Under the pieces are notes generated by a model, which worked only from the letters and a program-made list of their open reading frames with translations, was not told where the DNA came from and made no database searches. From the NCBI RefSeq assembly GCF_042643355.1, contig NZ_JBHRSS010000003.1:930001-994000 (forward strand): 64,000 nt of DNA. Direction: 5' to 3'. Each line of letters starts with the position of its first letter. The stretch's first letter is position 1. The stretch is from Salinisphaera aquimarina. Lineage in GTDB: Bacteria > Pseudomonadota > Gammaproteobacteria > Nevskiales > Salinisphaeraceae. Shown in pieces: positions 41,806-51,994 of this stretch. The position numbers were made by a program, and so were the translations under genes.

Positions 41806-43141
41806 CGGTGTCCGGGGTAGCCGCCGCGCTGCCGTGCTCCTGCTGAAGACGGCGCGTATTGGGCGGCCGGCCGGTGATCAGGCGGTCGCCGGTACGGCGG
41901 GTGAAATATTTCCAGACCCATTGCAGCATTACGCGCAGGCGCCGCTCGCTGCCGATCAGCGCATAGATATGGATCAGCACCCACAGCAGCCAGGCGCTGA
42001 AGCCGGCAATCGTGAACCAGGGCAGGTTGCCCACCGCCCGATTGCGCCCGATCACCGCCATGCTGCCCTGATCCTTGTAGGCGAAGGCCGGCGTCTGCTT
42101 GCCGGCGGCCCGTCGTTTGAGCATCTTCGCGAGATATTCGCCCTGCTGGATCGCCGCAGGTGCCAGCCCGGGCACGTCCTTGCCCTTGCGGTCGGTACAG
42201 GCGGCGAGATCGCCGATCACGAAGATATCCGGATATTGCGCGAGCGACAGATCTGATTTCACCCGCAGGCGGCCGCCGCGTTCGCGCGTGGCTCCGGTCT
42301 TGTCTGCCAGGATCTCGCCGAACACCGACGCGCGCACACCGGCCGCCCACAGCACGGTGCGCGCCGGCACCCGTTGTTCGCCTTGCGGGCCTTTCATGAC
42401 CACGCCGCTCTCGTCGATGGCCGAAACCAGGGTGTCGGTGATGATCTCCACGCCGAGTTCGGCCAGCATCGCCGCGGCCTTGCGCGAGAGTTTTGCCGGA
42501 TACACGGGCAGTACCCGGTCCGCGCCTTCCACCAGCAGAATGCGTGCCTGTTGGGGATCGACCTGGCGAAAATCGTCGACCATCGTGCGATGGGCGAGTT
42601 CGGCGATCGCGCCGGCCAGTTCGACGCCGGTCGGCCCGGCTCCCACCACCACGAAGTTCAGCCAGGGCGCGCGTTCGGCTTCATCGCTGATAAGCTCGGC
42701 GGTCTCGAATGCATAGAAGATCTTGCGGCGCATGCGCAGCGCGTGCTCGACGGTTTTCAGGCCGGGAGCGACCTCCGCCCACTGGTCGTTGCCGAAATAA
42801 GCGTGCTTGACGCCGGTGGCCACGATCAGCGTGTCGTACTTGAGTTCGCCGTGTTCGTGGTAGAGCGTGTGCGTGGCCGGATCGATGTCGTAGGCGGTGC
42901 TCATCAGAGTGCGCACGTTCTTCTTGCGGCGCAGAGTCACCCGATGCGGCGTACAGACATCGCCGGTGGTGAGCATGCCGGCGGCGACCTGATAGAGCAG
43001 AGGCTGGAACGTATGAAAATTGCGCTTGTCGAGCAGGGTCACGTCGAAGCCGCTGCCGCCGAGTTTACGGGCCGCGAACAGGCCGCCGAAACCGCCGCCG
43101 ACGATCACCACACGATGTTTTTGTTGTTGTTCCATTGTCAT
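41762..43141 (-). CDS. Type II NADH dehydrogenase-like FAD oxidoreductase
   Basis: 459 residues from MTMEQQQKH. FAD site VVIVGGGFGGLFAARKL, LLDKRNFHTFQPLLYQVA, second dinucleotide site VVVGAGPTGVELAGAIAELA, LWAAGVRAS and IFVIGDLA are typical of NDH-2/Ndh enzymes that pass electrons from NADH to quinone without pumping. The C-terminal WFTIAGFSAWLLWVLIHIYALIG provides a membrane-associated segment. The longer upstream frame to 43819 is antisense to the next gene; GGGGG precedes ATG 43141. The gene diverges from the NRDE gene. Confidence 0.93.
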   Translation of the reverse strand: MTMEQQQKHRVVIVGGGFGGLFAARKLGGSGFDVTLLDKRNFHTFQPLLYQVAAGMLTTGDVCTPHRVTLRRKKNVRTLMSTAYDIDPATHTLYHEHGELKYDTLIVATGVKHAYFGNDQWAEVAPGLKTVEHALRMRRKIFYAFETAELISDEAERAPWLNFVVVGAGPTGVELAGAIAELAHRTMVDDFRQVDPQQARILLVEGADRVLPVYPAKLSRKAAAMLAELGVEIITDTLVSAIDESGVVMKGPQGEQRVPARTVLWAAGVRASVFGEILADKTGATRERGGRLRVKSDLSLAQYPDIFVIGDLAACTDRKGKDVPGLAPAAIQQGEYLAKMLKRRAAGKQTPAFAYKDQGSMAVIGRNRAVGNLPWFTIAGFSAWLLWVLIHIYALIGSERRLRVMLQWVWKYFTRRTGDRLITGRPPNTRRLQQEHGSAAATPDTVRASSQTSTPDPAP

Positions 43142-43219
43142 GATGTCTAGCCCCCGGAATCCGATGCACAGCTTAGCAAGATTGGAACCGCGCTCTGATC
43201 GCGCGACGGGATCGCGGCC

Positions 43220-44038
43220 ATGTGCCTGATCGCCTTTGCCTGGCAGGTCGCCGCGGATCGGCCGCTGGTGGTAACCGCCAATCGCGACGAGTTTCATGCC
43301 CGTGCTACCGCCGCCGCGCAGTGGTGGGATACCCCGGCAGGGTTGTTCGCCGGCCGCGATCTGGAAGCCGGCGGCGCCTGGTGCGGCATGGATCGACAGG
43401 GCCGGTTTGCGGCCGTCACCAACGTGCGCGAGCCGGCCGCGGCCGGTGTTCGTCTGTCGCGCGGCTGGCTGGTGCGTGATTATTTTGCCTCCAGCGAGAG
43501 CGCCGCTGGCTGGGCCGATCGGATCCCCGCGGGTGCACAGGCCTATGGTCCGTTCAACCTGCTGATCGGCGATCTCGACACGCTCTGGTTCGTCTCCAAT
43601 CGCGGCGATGTACGCCGTACCCGACTCAGGCCCGGCGTGCACGCCATCTCCAACGGCCACTGGGGCGACCACTGGCCCAAGACCGAACGCGCCCAGACCC
43701 GCCTGCGGGCGTTGATCGAGCGCGATGCGTTCGATGCACAGGCGGGTTTCGAACTGCTGGCCGATGCCGACCCGGCGGCCACCGAAACCCTGCCCGATAC
43801 CGGCATCGGCCCGGAACACGAACGCTTTCTATCGTCGCTGTTCATCCAGAGTCCGCGTTACGGCACCCGGGCCTCGACCGTGATCACCCGCCGTATCGAC
43901 GGGCGCGTGGATTTTCATGAGCACGGTTTCGATGCCGATGCCGCGATTGATCACCGGGTTCACGAACACTGGCTCGTCGCCACGCGGACGCACGGGCCCA
44001 AGCATTACGGACCCAGGCAGAGGAAAGACCGCGCATGA
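43220..44038 (+). CDS. NRDE family protein (TANGO2-like)
   Basis: 272 residues. MCLIAFAWQV, the name-giving TANRDEFHARA, AGRDLEAGGAWCGMDRQGRFAAVTNVR and SNGHWGDHWPKTERA identify the NRDE family. Cys2 is conserved and could be an N-terminal nucleophile after Met removal, as in Ntn hydrolases; that is a structural inference. Eukaryotic TANGO2 has been linked to heme or lipid handling. Its stop overlaps the next start (ATGA), so it is coupled with the S9 peptidase. Confidence 0.92.
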   Translation: MCLIAFAWQVAADRPLVVTANRDEFHARATAAAQWWDTPAGLFAGRDLEAGGAWCGMDRQGRFAAVTNVREPAAAGVRLSRGWLVRDYFASSESAAGWADRIPAGAQAYGPFNLLIGDLDTLWFVSNRGDVRRTRLRPGVHAISNGHWGDHWPKTERAQTRLRALIERDAFDAQAGFELLADADPAATETLPDTGIGPEHERFLSSLFIQSPRYGTRASTVITRRIDGRVDFHEHGFDADAAIDHRVHEHWLVATRTHGPKHYGPRQRKDRA

Positions 44039-45975
44039 CCAATATCCGTCCCTACGGCAGCTGGCCATCCGCCATCAGCGCCGATCACGTGGCCGCTGCC
44101 GGCCGCAAGTTCACCGATCTGCGTATCGATCACGGCGTGGACGCGCCGCTGCTGTACTGGCTGGAAAGCTGCCCGGACGAGGCCGGGCGCAACACCATAA
44201 TGCGCCTGAACGACGCCGGCGAGGCCGAGTCGTTGCTGGACGCGCCGGCGAGCGCGCGCAGCGCGGTCCACGAATACGGCGGCGCGGCGTTCACCGTGCA
44301 CGCCGGGGTGGTCTGGTTCGTCAACGCGGCCGATCAGGCGATCTGGCGGCGTGAACCCGCGGGCGATCTCGCGCCGCTTACCGACGTCGACGATGACGTG
44401 CATTTCGCCGATCTGCAGTACGACGCCGGCCGTGATCGGCTGATCGCGGTTGCGGAGACGCCGCGCGCCGACGCCGAACCCCAGGCCGCGCTCGAGATGA
44501 TCGACGCGCAGGGTCGGCGCACCGGGATCCACAGCGGCCACGATTTCTATGCCAGCCCGCGCCTGTCGCCGGCCGGCGATCGGCTGGTCTGGCTGGCCTG
44601 GAATCATCCCGATATGCCCTGGGATGCCACCGCGCTCTGGCAGGCCGAGATCGATGCCGACGGGCGTATCGGCGCGCCGTCGTGTCGCTGGGCACCTGAG
44701 CGGGCGTCGTTGTTCGCGCCGGTATTCGCGCCCGACGGACGCCTGCATATCGTCTGCGACGCCGACGACTGGTGGAATATCTATCGCGAAGACAGCGCCG
44801 GTGGCGGCTTTGCGCAACTCACCCGCGAGCAGGCCGAGTTCGGCGTGCCGCAATGGGTGTTCGGTCAGAGCACGTACGCCTTCACCGCCGACGGTCGGCT
44901 TTATGCCATGGCGACCCGCGCCGGCCGCTGGCAGCTGGGCGAGGTCGATACCGAGGACGGGTCCTTCACGCCCTGGCCGCTGGCCCAGGATTTCTTCGAA
45001 CATCTGCATGCCATCGGCGACGATCTGGTGGTGATCGCGGCCGATGCGGCGACCCCGAAAAGCGTTCTGTATTTTGCCGCGCCGGCCACGCCGTCTCGCA
45101 GCGCCCGCGTCCTGCGCGCCGGCGACGGTCTGCCGGACGGCGTGTCGTTGTCGCAACCGCAGGCGATCAGCTGGTCGACGACGGACGGCGACCGCGCCCA
45201 CGGTTTGTTCTATGCGCCGGTCAACGCCGACTGTGCGGGCCCGGCCGACGCCCGCCCGCCGCTGATACTCAAGTGCCACGGTGGGCCGACGGGTGCGACC
45301 AGTACTGCGCTGGATGCACGTATCCAATACTGGACCTCACGCGGCTATGCGTTGCTGGATGTGAACTATCGCGGCAGCACCGGCTACGGGCGTGCCTATC
45401 GCGGCAAGCTGGACGATGCCTGGGGTATCGCCGATGTGGCCGATTGCGCCACCGGCGCGCGATATCTGGCCGACCGCGGTGATATCGACGGCGAGCGCGT
45501 GCTGATCTCCGGCAGCAGTGCTGGCGGCTATACCGTGTTGTGTGTGCTTACGTTCACCGATGTCGCCGCGGCCGGTGCCAGCTATTACGGGATTGGCGAC
45601 CTGACCCGGCTGATGGCGTCCACGCACAAGTTCGAGTCGCGTTATCTGGTCGGGCTGATTGGCGCCGATCCGGCGCGCCTGGTCGAACGCTCGCCCCTGC
45701 CCCACGCCGAGCGACTGGCCTGCCCGGTGCTGTTCCTGCAAGGCCTCCAGGACAAGGTCGTGCCGCCGGATCAGGCCGAGACCATGGTGGCTGCGCTGCG
45801 CTCGCAGGGTGTGCCGGTGGCGTATGTTACGTTTGCCGATGAACGCCACGGTTTTCGCGACGCCGCCAACATCCGGACCGCGATCGAGTCCGAGCGCAGT
45901 TTCTACAGCCGCGTACTGGGTATTACCGGTATCGATGATCTGATCGATCTCAGAATCTACAATTTTGGGGACTGA
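44035..45975 (+). CDS. S9 family peptidase (prolyl oligopeptidase / acylaminoacyl-peptidase type)
   Basis: 646 residues. An N-terminal beta-propeller (about 1-380; repeats such as SPRLSPAGDRLVWLAWNHP) caps a C-terminal alpha/beta hydrolase. The nucleophile lies in GSSAGGYTVL, with GLQDKVVPPDQ for the Asp region and DERHGF for the catalytic His. KCHGGPTGATST provides the oxyanion region and NYRGSTGYGRAYR is a family mark. No signal peptide, so cytoplasmic. It probably cleaves short or blocked peptides. It is coupled with the NRDE gene upstream. Confidence 0.93.
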   Translation: MTNIRPYGSWPSAISADHVAAAGRKFTDLRIDHGVDAPLLYWLESCPDEAGRNTIMRLNDAGEAESLLDAPASARSAVHEYGGAAFTVHAGVVWFVNAADQAIWRREPAGDLAPLTDVDDDVHFADLQYDAGRDRLIAVAETPRADAEPQAALEMIDAQGRRTGIHSGHDFYASPRLSPAGDRLVWLAWNHPDMPWDATALWQAEIDADGRIGAPSCRWAPERASLFAPVFAPDGRLHIVCDADDWWNIYREDSAGGGFAQLTREQAEFGVPQWVFGQSTYAFTADGRLYAMATRAGRWQLGEVDTEDGSFTPWPLAQDFFEHLHAIGDDLVVIAADAATPKSVLYFAAPATPSRSARVLRAGDGLPDGVSLSQPQAISWSTTDGDRAHGLFYAPVNADCAGPADARPPLILKCHGGPTGATSTALDARIQYWTSRGYALLDVNYRGSTGYGRAYRGKLDDAWGIADVADCATGARYLADRGDIDGERVLISGSSAGGYTVLCVLTFTDVAAAGASYYGIGDLTRLMASTHKFESRYLVGLIGADPARLVERSPLPHAERLACPVLFLQGLQDKVVPPDQAETMVAALRSQGVPVAYVTFADERHGFRDAANIRTAIESERSFYSRVLGITGIDDLIDLRIYNFGD

Positions 45976-46127
45976 GAGCGGCTGTACCGTCATCCAGAGC
46001 CCCGCGAGCCGCGTAAGTGTTCGTCATGTACCGAGGTGCTACGCTTTCGGTACGGTCCGGGTTCTGGGGTAATCTGGGCGTCTTGCTTGGGGTCCGTGTG
46101 TCTCGGCCAGGCGATCGATCAAGGGGT

Positions 46128-46149
46128 TTGACGCGTTACCCCGCGTCAA
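46128..46149. repeat. 8-bp inverted repeat before tamA
   Basis: TTGACGCG (46128-46135) and CGCGTCAA (46142-46149) are perfect inverted copies with a 6-base spacer, about 30 bases before the tamA GTG. It could be an operator or an mRNA leader hairpin masking translation. A weaker pair, GTACCGA/TCGGTAC, lies at 46028-46053. Confidence 0.4.
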
Positions 46150-46180
46150 CGGGTACAACCTGGCAGGTGTTTCGGGCCAC

Positions 46181-48031
46181 GTGATTCAGCATTATCGCAA
46201 GTATCTACAGGGCCGGCGCGGGCGCCATATCCTGGTGATCGCTATCGCCGGGCTGCTCATCCATCCGGCCATTGCGGACACCGTCAATATACGTATCGAC
46301 GGTATCGATGATCCGTTGCTGACCAATGTGCGCAAGTCGCTGTCGGTAGCGGGTGAGCACGACGAGCCCTGGTCCGGTGGCCAGATACGACGCCTGTATC
46401 GCCTCTCCCCCGATGAGATCAAGAACGCGCTCGCGCCCTTCGGCTACTACAACCCCGTGGTCACGACCAATCTCGACGCCCCGAACAAGGAAGACGACAA
46501 GACCTGGCAGGCGACTTTCAAGATCGACCACGGGCCGGTCACCAAGGTCACAACCGTCAATCTTGCGGTCAATGGCCCGGGCGACGAGTACCCCGACATC
46601 AAGGAAGCGCTCAGGGACACCCAGCTCGCCGAAGGCAAGCGTCTGGTGCACGCCGACTACACCGCGACCAAGACCGCGCTGTATAACGCCGCCTACAACG
46701 CGGGTTATCTCGATGCGCGTTTTTCGCAATCGGCCATTCGGGTCAACCCGGCCGACAATACCGCCCAGATCGATCTGGTCATGGACACTGGCGAGCGCTA
46801 CTACTTCGGTGCGGTGACGCTGGATCAGGACGTGCTCAACGATAACTTCGCCCAGCGCTTCGTGCCGTTTGCGGCCGGCGAGCCGTTCAACGCCGAGCGT
46901 CTGGTCGATCTGCAGCTGATTCTGGGCGATACCGATTATTTCAACGAGATCGAGATCCAGGCCGATCGCGGCAAGGCCGAGCGTGAAGGCCCGATCGAGG
47001 ACTGGCTGTTCGATATTCTCTATCCGCCGGAAGACCCGCTGATCAGCGTCGGCCGGCTGCAGATTCCGGTGACCGTCAGCGCCCAGCCGAGCAAACCGCA
47101 GAGTTATACGCTCTCCGGCGGTTATGGCACCGATACCGGTCCGCGCGTGGGCGTGGGCGTGAAGTTCCGGCATCTGAACAAGCGCGGCCACCAGTTCTCG
47201 ACCGATCTGCGTCTGTCCGCGGTCAAGCAGAGCCTGCAGTCGTCCTACGATATTCCGATTTCCAACGTGGCCCAGGACAAGCTCAGCTTCACCGCCAAGG
47301 TCACCAACGAGGATTTCGGCGATATCAGCTCGTTTCTGTACGGCGTGGGCGCGGTGCGCGACACCGGCTGGTCGCTGGGCCGCAAGCGTGCGTATATCAA
47401 TCTCGAGCGTGAAACCTACGACTTGAATGACGGCGCCGGTGATCGCACCTCGACGCTGCTGTATCCGGGTTACACCATCACCCTGCAGAAGGCGGACAAC
47501 CTGCTGGATACGCGCAAGGGCGTGAGCGCGTCGCTGGACGTGCACGGGGCCAGCGAAACACTGGGCTCGAGCACCGATTTCGTCCAGGCGAAGTTCACCG
47601 GCCGGGCCGTACTGCCCATGACTTCGCGCAGCCGCCTGCTGCTGCGTACCGAGTTGGGCGCCACCGAGGTCAACGACTTCGAGAACCTGCCGCCGTCGCA
47701 GCGGTTCTTCACCGGCGGCGACCGCACCGTGCGCGGTTATTCCTACCAGTCGATCAGCCCCACCAACGGCAAGAAGGAAGACATCGGCGGCCAGTATCTC
47801 GCCGTGGGCAGCATCGAGACCGACTATCGCGTCTACAAGAAGTTCGGCGTGGCCGCCTTCTTCGATGCCGGCGACGTGGCCAATACCACCAGCTTCGATT
47901 TCAAGCGCGGCGTGGGCATCGGCTTTCGCTATGCCTCGCCGGTGGGCATGATCCGGCTCGATCTGGCGCACCCACTGGATGATCCGGACAGCAACTTCCG
48001 TATCCACTTCAGTCTCGGCCCCGATCTGTGA
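46181..48031 (+). CDS. tamA: Autotransporter assembly outer-membrane protein TamA
   Basis: 616-residue Omp85 protein. A signal peptide (HILVIAIAGLLIHPAIAD) precedes three POTRA domains (about 33-260) and a 16-strand barrel with the Omp85 loop-6 motif in RFFTGGDRTVRGYSYQ. It ends in an aromatic-poor but typical last strand (FRIHFSLGPDL). With TamB it bridges the envelope and helps insert outer-membrane proteins or move lipids. The start is GTG at 46181 with no strong ribosome site. The stop overlaps the tamB GTG by 4 bases. Confidence 0.94.
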   Translation: MIQHYRKYLQGRRGRHILVIAIAGLLIHPAIADTVNIRIDGIDDPLLTNVRKSLSVAGEHDEPWSGGQIRRLYRLSPDEIKNALAPFGYYNPVVTTNLDAPNKEDDKTWQATFKIDHGPVTKVTTVNLAVNGPGDEYPDIKEALRDTQLAEGKRLVHADYTATKTALYNAAYNAGYLDARFSQSAIRVNPADNTAQIDLVMDTGERYYFGAVTLDQDVLNDNFAQRFVPFAAGEPFNAERLVDLQLILGDTDYFNEIEIQADRGKAEREGPIEDWLFDILYPPEDPLISVGRLQIPVTVSAQPSKPQSYTLSGGYGTDTGPRVGVGVKFRHLNKRGHQFSTDLRLSAVKQSLQSSYDIPISNVAQDKLSFTAKVTNEDFGDISSFLYGVGAVRDTGWSLGRKRAYINLERETYDLNDGAGDRTSTLLYPGYTITLQKADNLLDTRKGVSASLDVHGASETLGSSTDFVQAKFTGRAVLPMTSRSRLLLRTELGATEVNDFENLPPSQRFFTGGDRTVRGYSYQSISPTNGKKEDIGGQYLAVGSIETDYRVYKKFGVAAFFDAGDVANTTSFDFKRGVGIGFRYASPVGMIRLDLAHPLDDPDSNFRIHFSLGPDL

Positions 48032-51000
48032 GCGAGCAGCCCGACAACACGCCGGATCCCAAGGCGAAGAAGCAGCGCAAACCCAGGAAACGGCGCTCGC
48101 GCGTCTGGCGCGTCATCAAGTGGACGCTGCTGATCGTGCTGCTGCTGGTGCTGATCGTCATCGGCCTGGTGGCCTGGGTGGCGACCACCCGCAGCGGTCT
48201 GGATTTCGCCTGGGGCCAGATTGGCCCGCGCCTGCCCGAGGGCATCGAGGTGGCGAGCGTCGAGGGCCGGCTGATCGGGCCGCTGGAAGTGCGCGGTGTG
48301 AAGGTCGACACCGACAGCCTGCATCTGGCGGTCAACGCGGTCGATTTCGACTGGACCGCGAAGGAACTGCTGTCGCGGACCGTCCACGTCAGGAATCTGG
48401 CCGTGCGCGGGCTCGACTACGAGGTCACCCAGGTGGTCGAGGCGGCGCCGGAACCGGAACCGACCGGCGAGCCGTTCTCGCTGCCCGACGCCATCGACCT
48501 GCCGGTGACGGTCCAGATCGATCGTGTCTCGCTCGACGATCTGTCCGCGATCACCGCGCCCGAGGCCGAGCCGATCGTGGTCGACACGGTGCGCCTGGTC
48601 AACGCGCGCCTGGACGGCGAGAACTGGAAGATCGAATCGCTCACAGGCAACGGCCCGTTGTTCGATATCGACGCCAACGCCGCGCTCAATCCGCGCGGTG
48701 GCTATGCCACCAACCTGGGTTTGAACGCGACCCTGCGGCTGCCCGATCTGGCCCCGGTCAAGGCCAAGGCCGAGATCAAGGGTGATCTGTCGAGCCTGGG
48801 TTTCGCCGCGCAGGTCAACGCCCCCTATAACGTGTCGCTCAAGGGCGCGGTCGCCGACGCGCTGGATGCGCCTGAAGTAGATGCCACCGTCACGCTCGAC
48901 GACACCCACCTGCAGCAGATCAAGAAGGATCTGCCCGAGGCCAGCGTCAGCACCACCGTGACCGCGAAAGGCCCGATCGACAATCTCGCGGTCACCCTCG
49001 ACACCAACGCCGACAGCGCCGACTACGGCAAGGCCGTGGTCAGCGCGCTGGTGCACTACACGCCGGCCGCGGTGATCATCGACCGGCTGGATCTGAGCAG
49101 TCCCGACATGAGCGGCAATCTGTCCGCCAAGGGACAGGTGGCGCTGGCCGAAGGCAACGCCATGGACCTGACCGTGGACTGGTCTGAGCTGCAGTGGCCG
49201 CTCAAGGGCGCGCCGGCGTATCGTTCGGACAACGGCAAGGTCCGCCTGACCGGCGAGATGACCGCCTATCAGCTCGATACCGCGCTCGCCTGGCAGGTCG
49301 TCGGCCAGACCGAGGGCAAGCTCAGCCTCGACGGCAGCGGCACCATGGAGTCGTTCGATCTGGCCAAGCTGAATATCAGCGGCGGTCCGGGCGATATCAG
49401 TGGCAACGCGAAAGTGATCTGGGCGCCGGCGCTGGACGTGGTCGCCCATCTCGAGGGTCGCGGCATCAACCCGGGTGCGATCGTGGCCGACGTGCCGGGC
49501 GATTTCGATCTCGACGCCGACGTGCGCGCCAAGCAGGATGGCGATGTACTCACCGCCAACGTCGACACACTCACCGCCAACGGCACCCTGCGCGGCCAAC
49601 CGCTACGGCTCGACGCCAAGGCCCGGTATCTGGGCGATCATGTGCTCGTGGACAAGCTTCATCTGGTGTCCGGCGCAACCACCGCGGATATCGTAGGCCG
49701 CTTCGGCTGGACCCCGGACGCGCTGCTCGACGGCCGCTGGGATATCGATTCCACCGACCTGTCCACCGCCTGGCCGACGCTGGCGGGTACGCTCAAGACC
49801 AGCGGCACGGTCAAGGGCAAGGTCGCCGCGCCCAACGTGCGCGCCACCCTAGACGGCCGCAATATCGCCTTCGAGGCCAACCGCGTGAACAGCGCCGCCC
49901 TCGATGCCCGCGTGGACTGGTCGGGCGCCAGCCAGTCGAAGGTGGAACTGAACATCGACGGTGTCGACGCCGGCGGCCAGAAGATCGACGCGGTCGTGTT
50001 GAACATGGATGGCACGCCCTCGGCGCACTCGATCAGCGCCAGGGTCGATAGCGATATCGCCAAGGCCGACCTGGGTCTGGACGGCGGCCTGAACAAGAAG
50101 ACCATGAACTGGCGCTTCACCCTCAATCGCCTGACCGCGGCCTACGACAAGCTCGCCCCCTGGTCGCTGGCCGCGCCGGCGTCCGGGCTGGTGTCCGCCA
50201 ATGCCCAATCGATCAAGGATGCCTGCCTGACCTCGGGCGGGTCGCGCGTGTGTCTGCGCGGTTCGCACGACGCCAAGGCCAGCGCGGCGCATGTCCAGCT
50301 GTCCGATTTCGCCTACGATTACGCCCGCCCGTTCTTCCCCGAGGGCCTGGATATCGACGGCTCGATCTCCGGCACCGTCGATGCGCGTCTGCCGACCAAC
50401 GGCAACCCCGACGTCAACGCCCAGCTGACCACCAGCAACGGCAGCGTGGACATGACCCAGCCGGACGACAGCGTGGTGCGCATCGTCGACATGCAGCCGG
50501 GGCGCATCAGCGCCGTGCTCAACGACTCCGGGCTGGATGCGTCGGTGAATCTGCCGCTGGCCGACACCGGCGGTATCCGCGCGGACATGAACGTCGGCGG
50601 CGGTTCGCAGCCGCTGACCGAACGCCCGCTCAGCGGCAGCGTGAACATCGATATCGCCAAGCTGAGCGTGGTGGAAAAACTCTCGCCCGAAGTCGACGAG
50701 CTCAATGGCCACATCGCCGGCGATCTGCGCCTCAACGGCACCCTGGCCAAGCCCAATGTGCTCGGCAACATTACCCTCGATGCCTCGCGCATCGTGCTGG
50801 TCACGCCGGGGCTGGTGCTCACCGGCGTCAAACTCGCGGCGGTCGGCCGCGGCGATTCCATCGATATCGATGCCGCGGCCACCTCCGGCGGCGGCCAGCT
50901 CAGCGCCAACGGTGCGATCGCGCTCAACGACGAAGGCCAGGATGTCGACCTCACGATCGAGGGCGATCGCTTCCAGGTCGTCAACATCCCCGACGCCAAG

Positions 51001-51906
51001 GCCTTTGTCAGCCCCGACCTGAAAGTGGCGGTCACCCCGACGCGGGTGGACGTCACCGGCAGCGTGACCATTCCCGAGGCGTCGATCACGCCGCGCGATC
51101 TGCCCGCGGCCGGGGTGACCACGGTCTCCGGCGATCAGGTGATCGTCAGCGACGACGGCACCACCCCGGAAGCCGCGGCTATTTCGCGCGCCATTCATGC
51201 CGACGTTCGGGTCATTCTGGGTGACAAGGTCAGCATCGACGGCTTCGGCCTGACCGCCAATCTCACCGGTGATCTGCGGGTGGTGCAGCAGCCGGGCGAC
51301 GTGCCCACCGGCACCGGCGAGATCCGTGTCGTCGACGGCGCCTATCGCGCCTATGGTCAGAGCCTGGATATTCAGGAAGGCCGGATTCTGTTCGCCGGCG
51401 GACCGGTGAGCTCGCCGGGTCTGGATATCAAGGCGGCCCGCTATCCCAGCGAGGACATCACCGTTGGCGTTCAGGTGCGCGGGCCGATCAGCCAACCCAG
51501 GCTGACCCTGTTTTCCGAACCCGGCATGAGTCAGTCGCAGCAATTGTCCTGGCTGCTGCTGGGCCGCCCGCTCGACGGCACCAACAGCAAGCAGGCCAGT
51601 CTGGTCGCGCGCGCGGCCCTGGCGCTGGGCAGCAGTCGCGGCAACAAGGTGCTCAACGATGTCGGCGATCGTCTGGGTGTCGACGATATCGGTATCGGTA
51701 GCGGCGCCGGCGAAGGCAGCGATCAGGCTGCATTCACGGTCGGCAAGTATCTGTCGCCCAAGCTCTATGTCAGCTACGGCATCGGGCTGTTCAACCCGGT
51801 CTCGACGCTATCCATGCGCTATACGCTGAGTTCGCACTGGCGTCTGGAGACCCAGTCCAGCGGCGCGGCCACCGGTGGCGATATCGTCTATTCCATCGAT
51901 CGCTAG
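48028..51906 (+). CDS. tamB: Translocation and assembly module protein TamB
   Basis: 1292-residue AsmA-like envelope protein. An N-terminal helix (WTLLIVLLLVLIVIGLVAWVA) anchors it in the inner membrane; a very long repetitive beta-taco body follows, ending in the conserved DUF490/TamB C-terminal domain (GQSLDIQEGRILFAGGPVSSPGLDI in parts, then LSWLLLGRPLDG and YVSYGIGLFNPVSTLSMRYTLS). It starts with GTG overlapping the tamA stop, so the two are coupled. Current models have TamB family proteins moving phospholipids to the outer membrane. Confidence 0.95.
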   Translation: MSEQPDNTPDPKAKKQRKPRKRRSRVWRVIKWTLLIVLLLVLIVIGLVAWVATTRSGLDFAWGQIGPRLPEGIEVASVEGRLIGPLEVRGVKVDTDSLHLAVNAVDFDWTAKELLSRTVHVRNLAVRGLDYEVTQVVEAAPEPEPTGEPFSLPDAIDLPVTVQIDRVSLDDLSAITAPEAEPIVVDTVRLVNARLDGENWKIESLTGNGPLFDIDANAALNPRGGYATNLGLNATLRLPDLAPVKAKAEIKGDLSSLGFAAQVNAPYNVSLKGAVADALDAPEVDATVTLDDTHLQQIKKDLPEASVSTTVTAKGPIDNLAVTLDTNADSADYGKAVVSALVHYTPAAVIIDRLDLSSPDMSGNLSAKGQVALAEGNAMDLTVDWSELQWPLKGAPAYRSDNGKVRLTGEMTAYQLDTALAWQVVGQTEGKLSLDGSGTMESFDLAKLNISGGPGDISGNAKVIWAPALDVVAHLEGRGINPGAIVADVPGDFDLDADVRAKQDGDVLTANVDTLTANGTLRGQPLRLDAKARYLGDHVLVDKLHLVSGATTADIVGRFGWTPDALLDGRWDIDSTDLSTAWPTLAGTLKTSGTVKGKVAAPNVRATLDGRNIAFEANRVNSAALDARVDWSGASQSKVELNIDGVDAGGQKIDAVVLNMDGTPSAHSISARVDSDIAKADLGLDGGLNKKTMNWRFTLNRLTAAYDKLAPWSLAAPASGLVSANAQSIKDACLTSGGSRVCLRGSHDAKASAAHVQLSDFAYDYARPFFPEGLDIDGSISGTVDARLPTNGNPDVNAQLTTSNGSVDMTQPDDSVVRIVDMQPGRISAVLNDSGLDASVNLPLADTGGIRADMNVGGGSQPLTERPLSGSVNIDIAKLSVVEKLSPEVDELNGHIAGDLRLNGTLAKPNVLGNITLDASRIVLVTPGLVLTGVKLAAVGRGDSIDIDAAATSGGGQLSANGAIALNDEGQDVDLTIEGDRFQVVNIPDAKAFVSPDLKVAVTPTRVDVTGSVTIPEASITPRDLPAAGVTTVSGDQVIVSDDGTTPEAAAISRAIHADVRVILGDKVSIDGFGLTANLTGDLRVVQQPGDVPTGTGEIRVVDGAYRAYGQSLDIQEGRILFAGGPVSSPGLDIKAARYPSEDITVGVQVRGPISQPRLTLFSEPGMSQSQQLSWLLLGRPLDGTNSKQASLVARAALALGSSRGNKVLNDVGDRLGVDDIGIGSGAGEGSDQAAFTVGKYLSPKLYVSYGIGLFNPVSTLSMRYTLSSHWRLETQSSGAATGGDIVYSIDR

Positions 51907-51994
51907 TGGTGTCCGGCCAAGCGTGCCGGCGACGTGTGCTCGCCGCCAGCAATGGCTAATTTCGTGGAACCGGCGGGCGAGATCCCTGCCGGCG

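Noticed and set aside
43142..43819. N-terminal extension of the NDH-2-like protein
   Set aside because: It is antisense to the NRDE gene, and the FAD motif plus ribosome site place the start at 43141.
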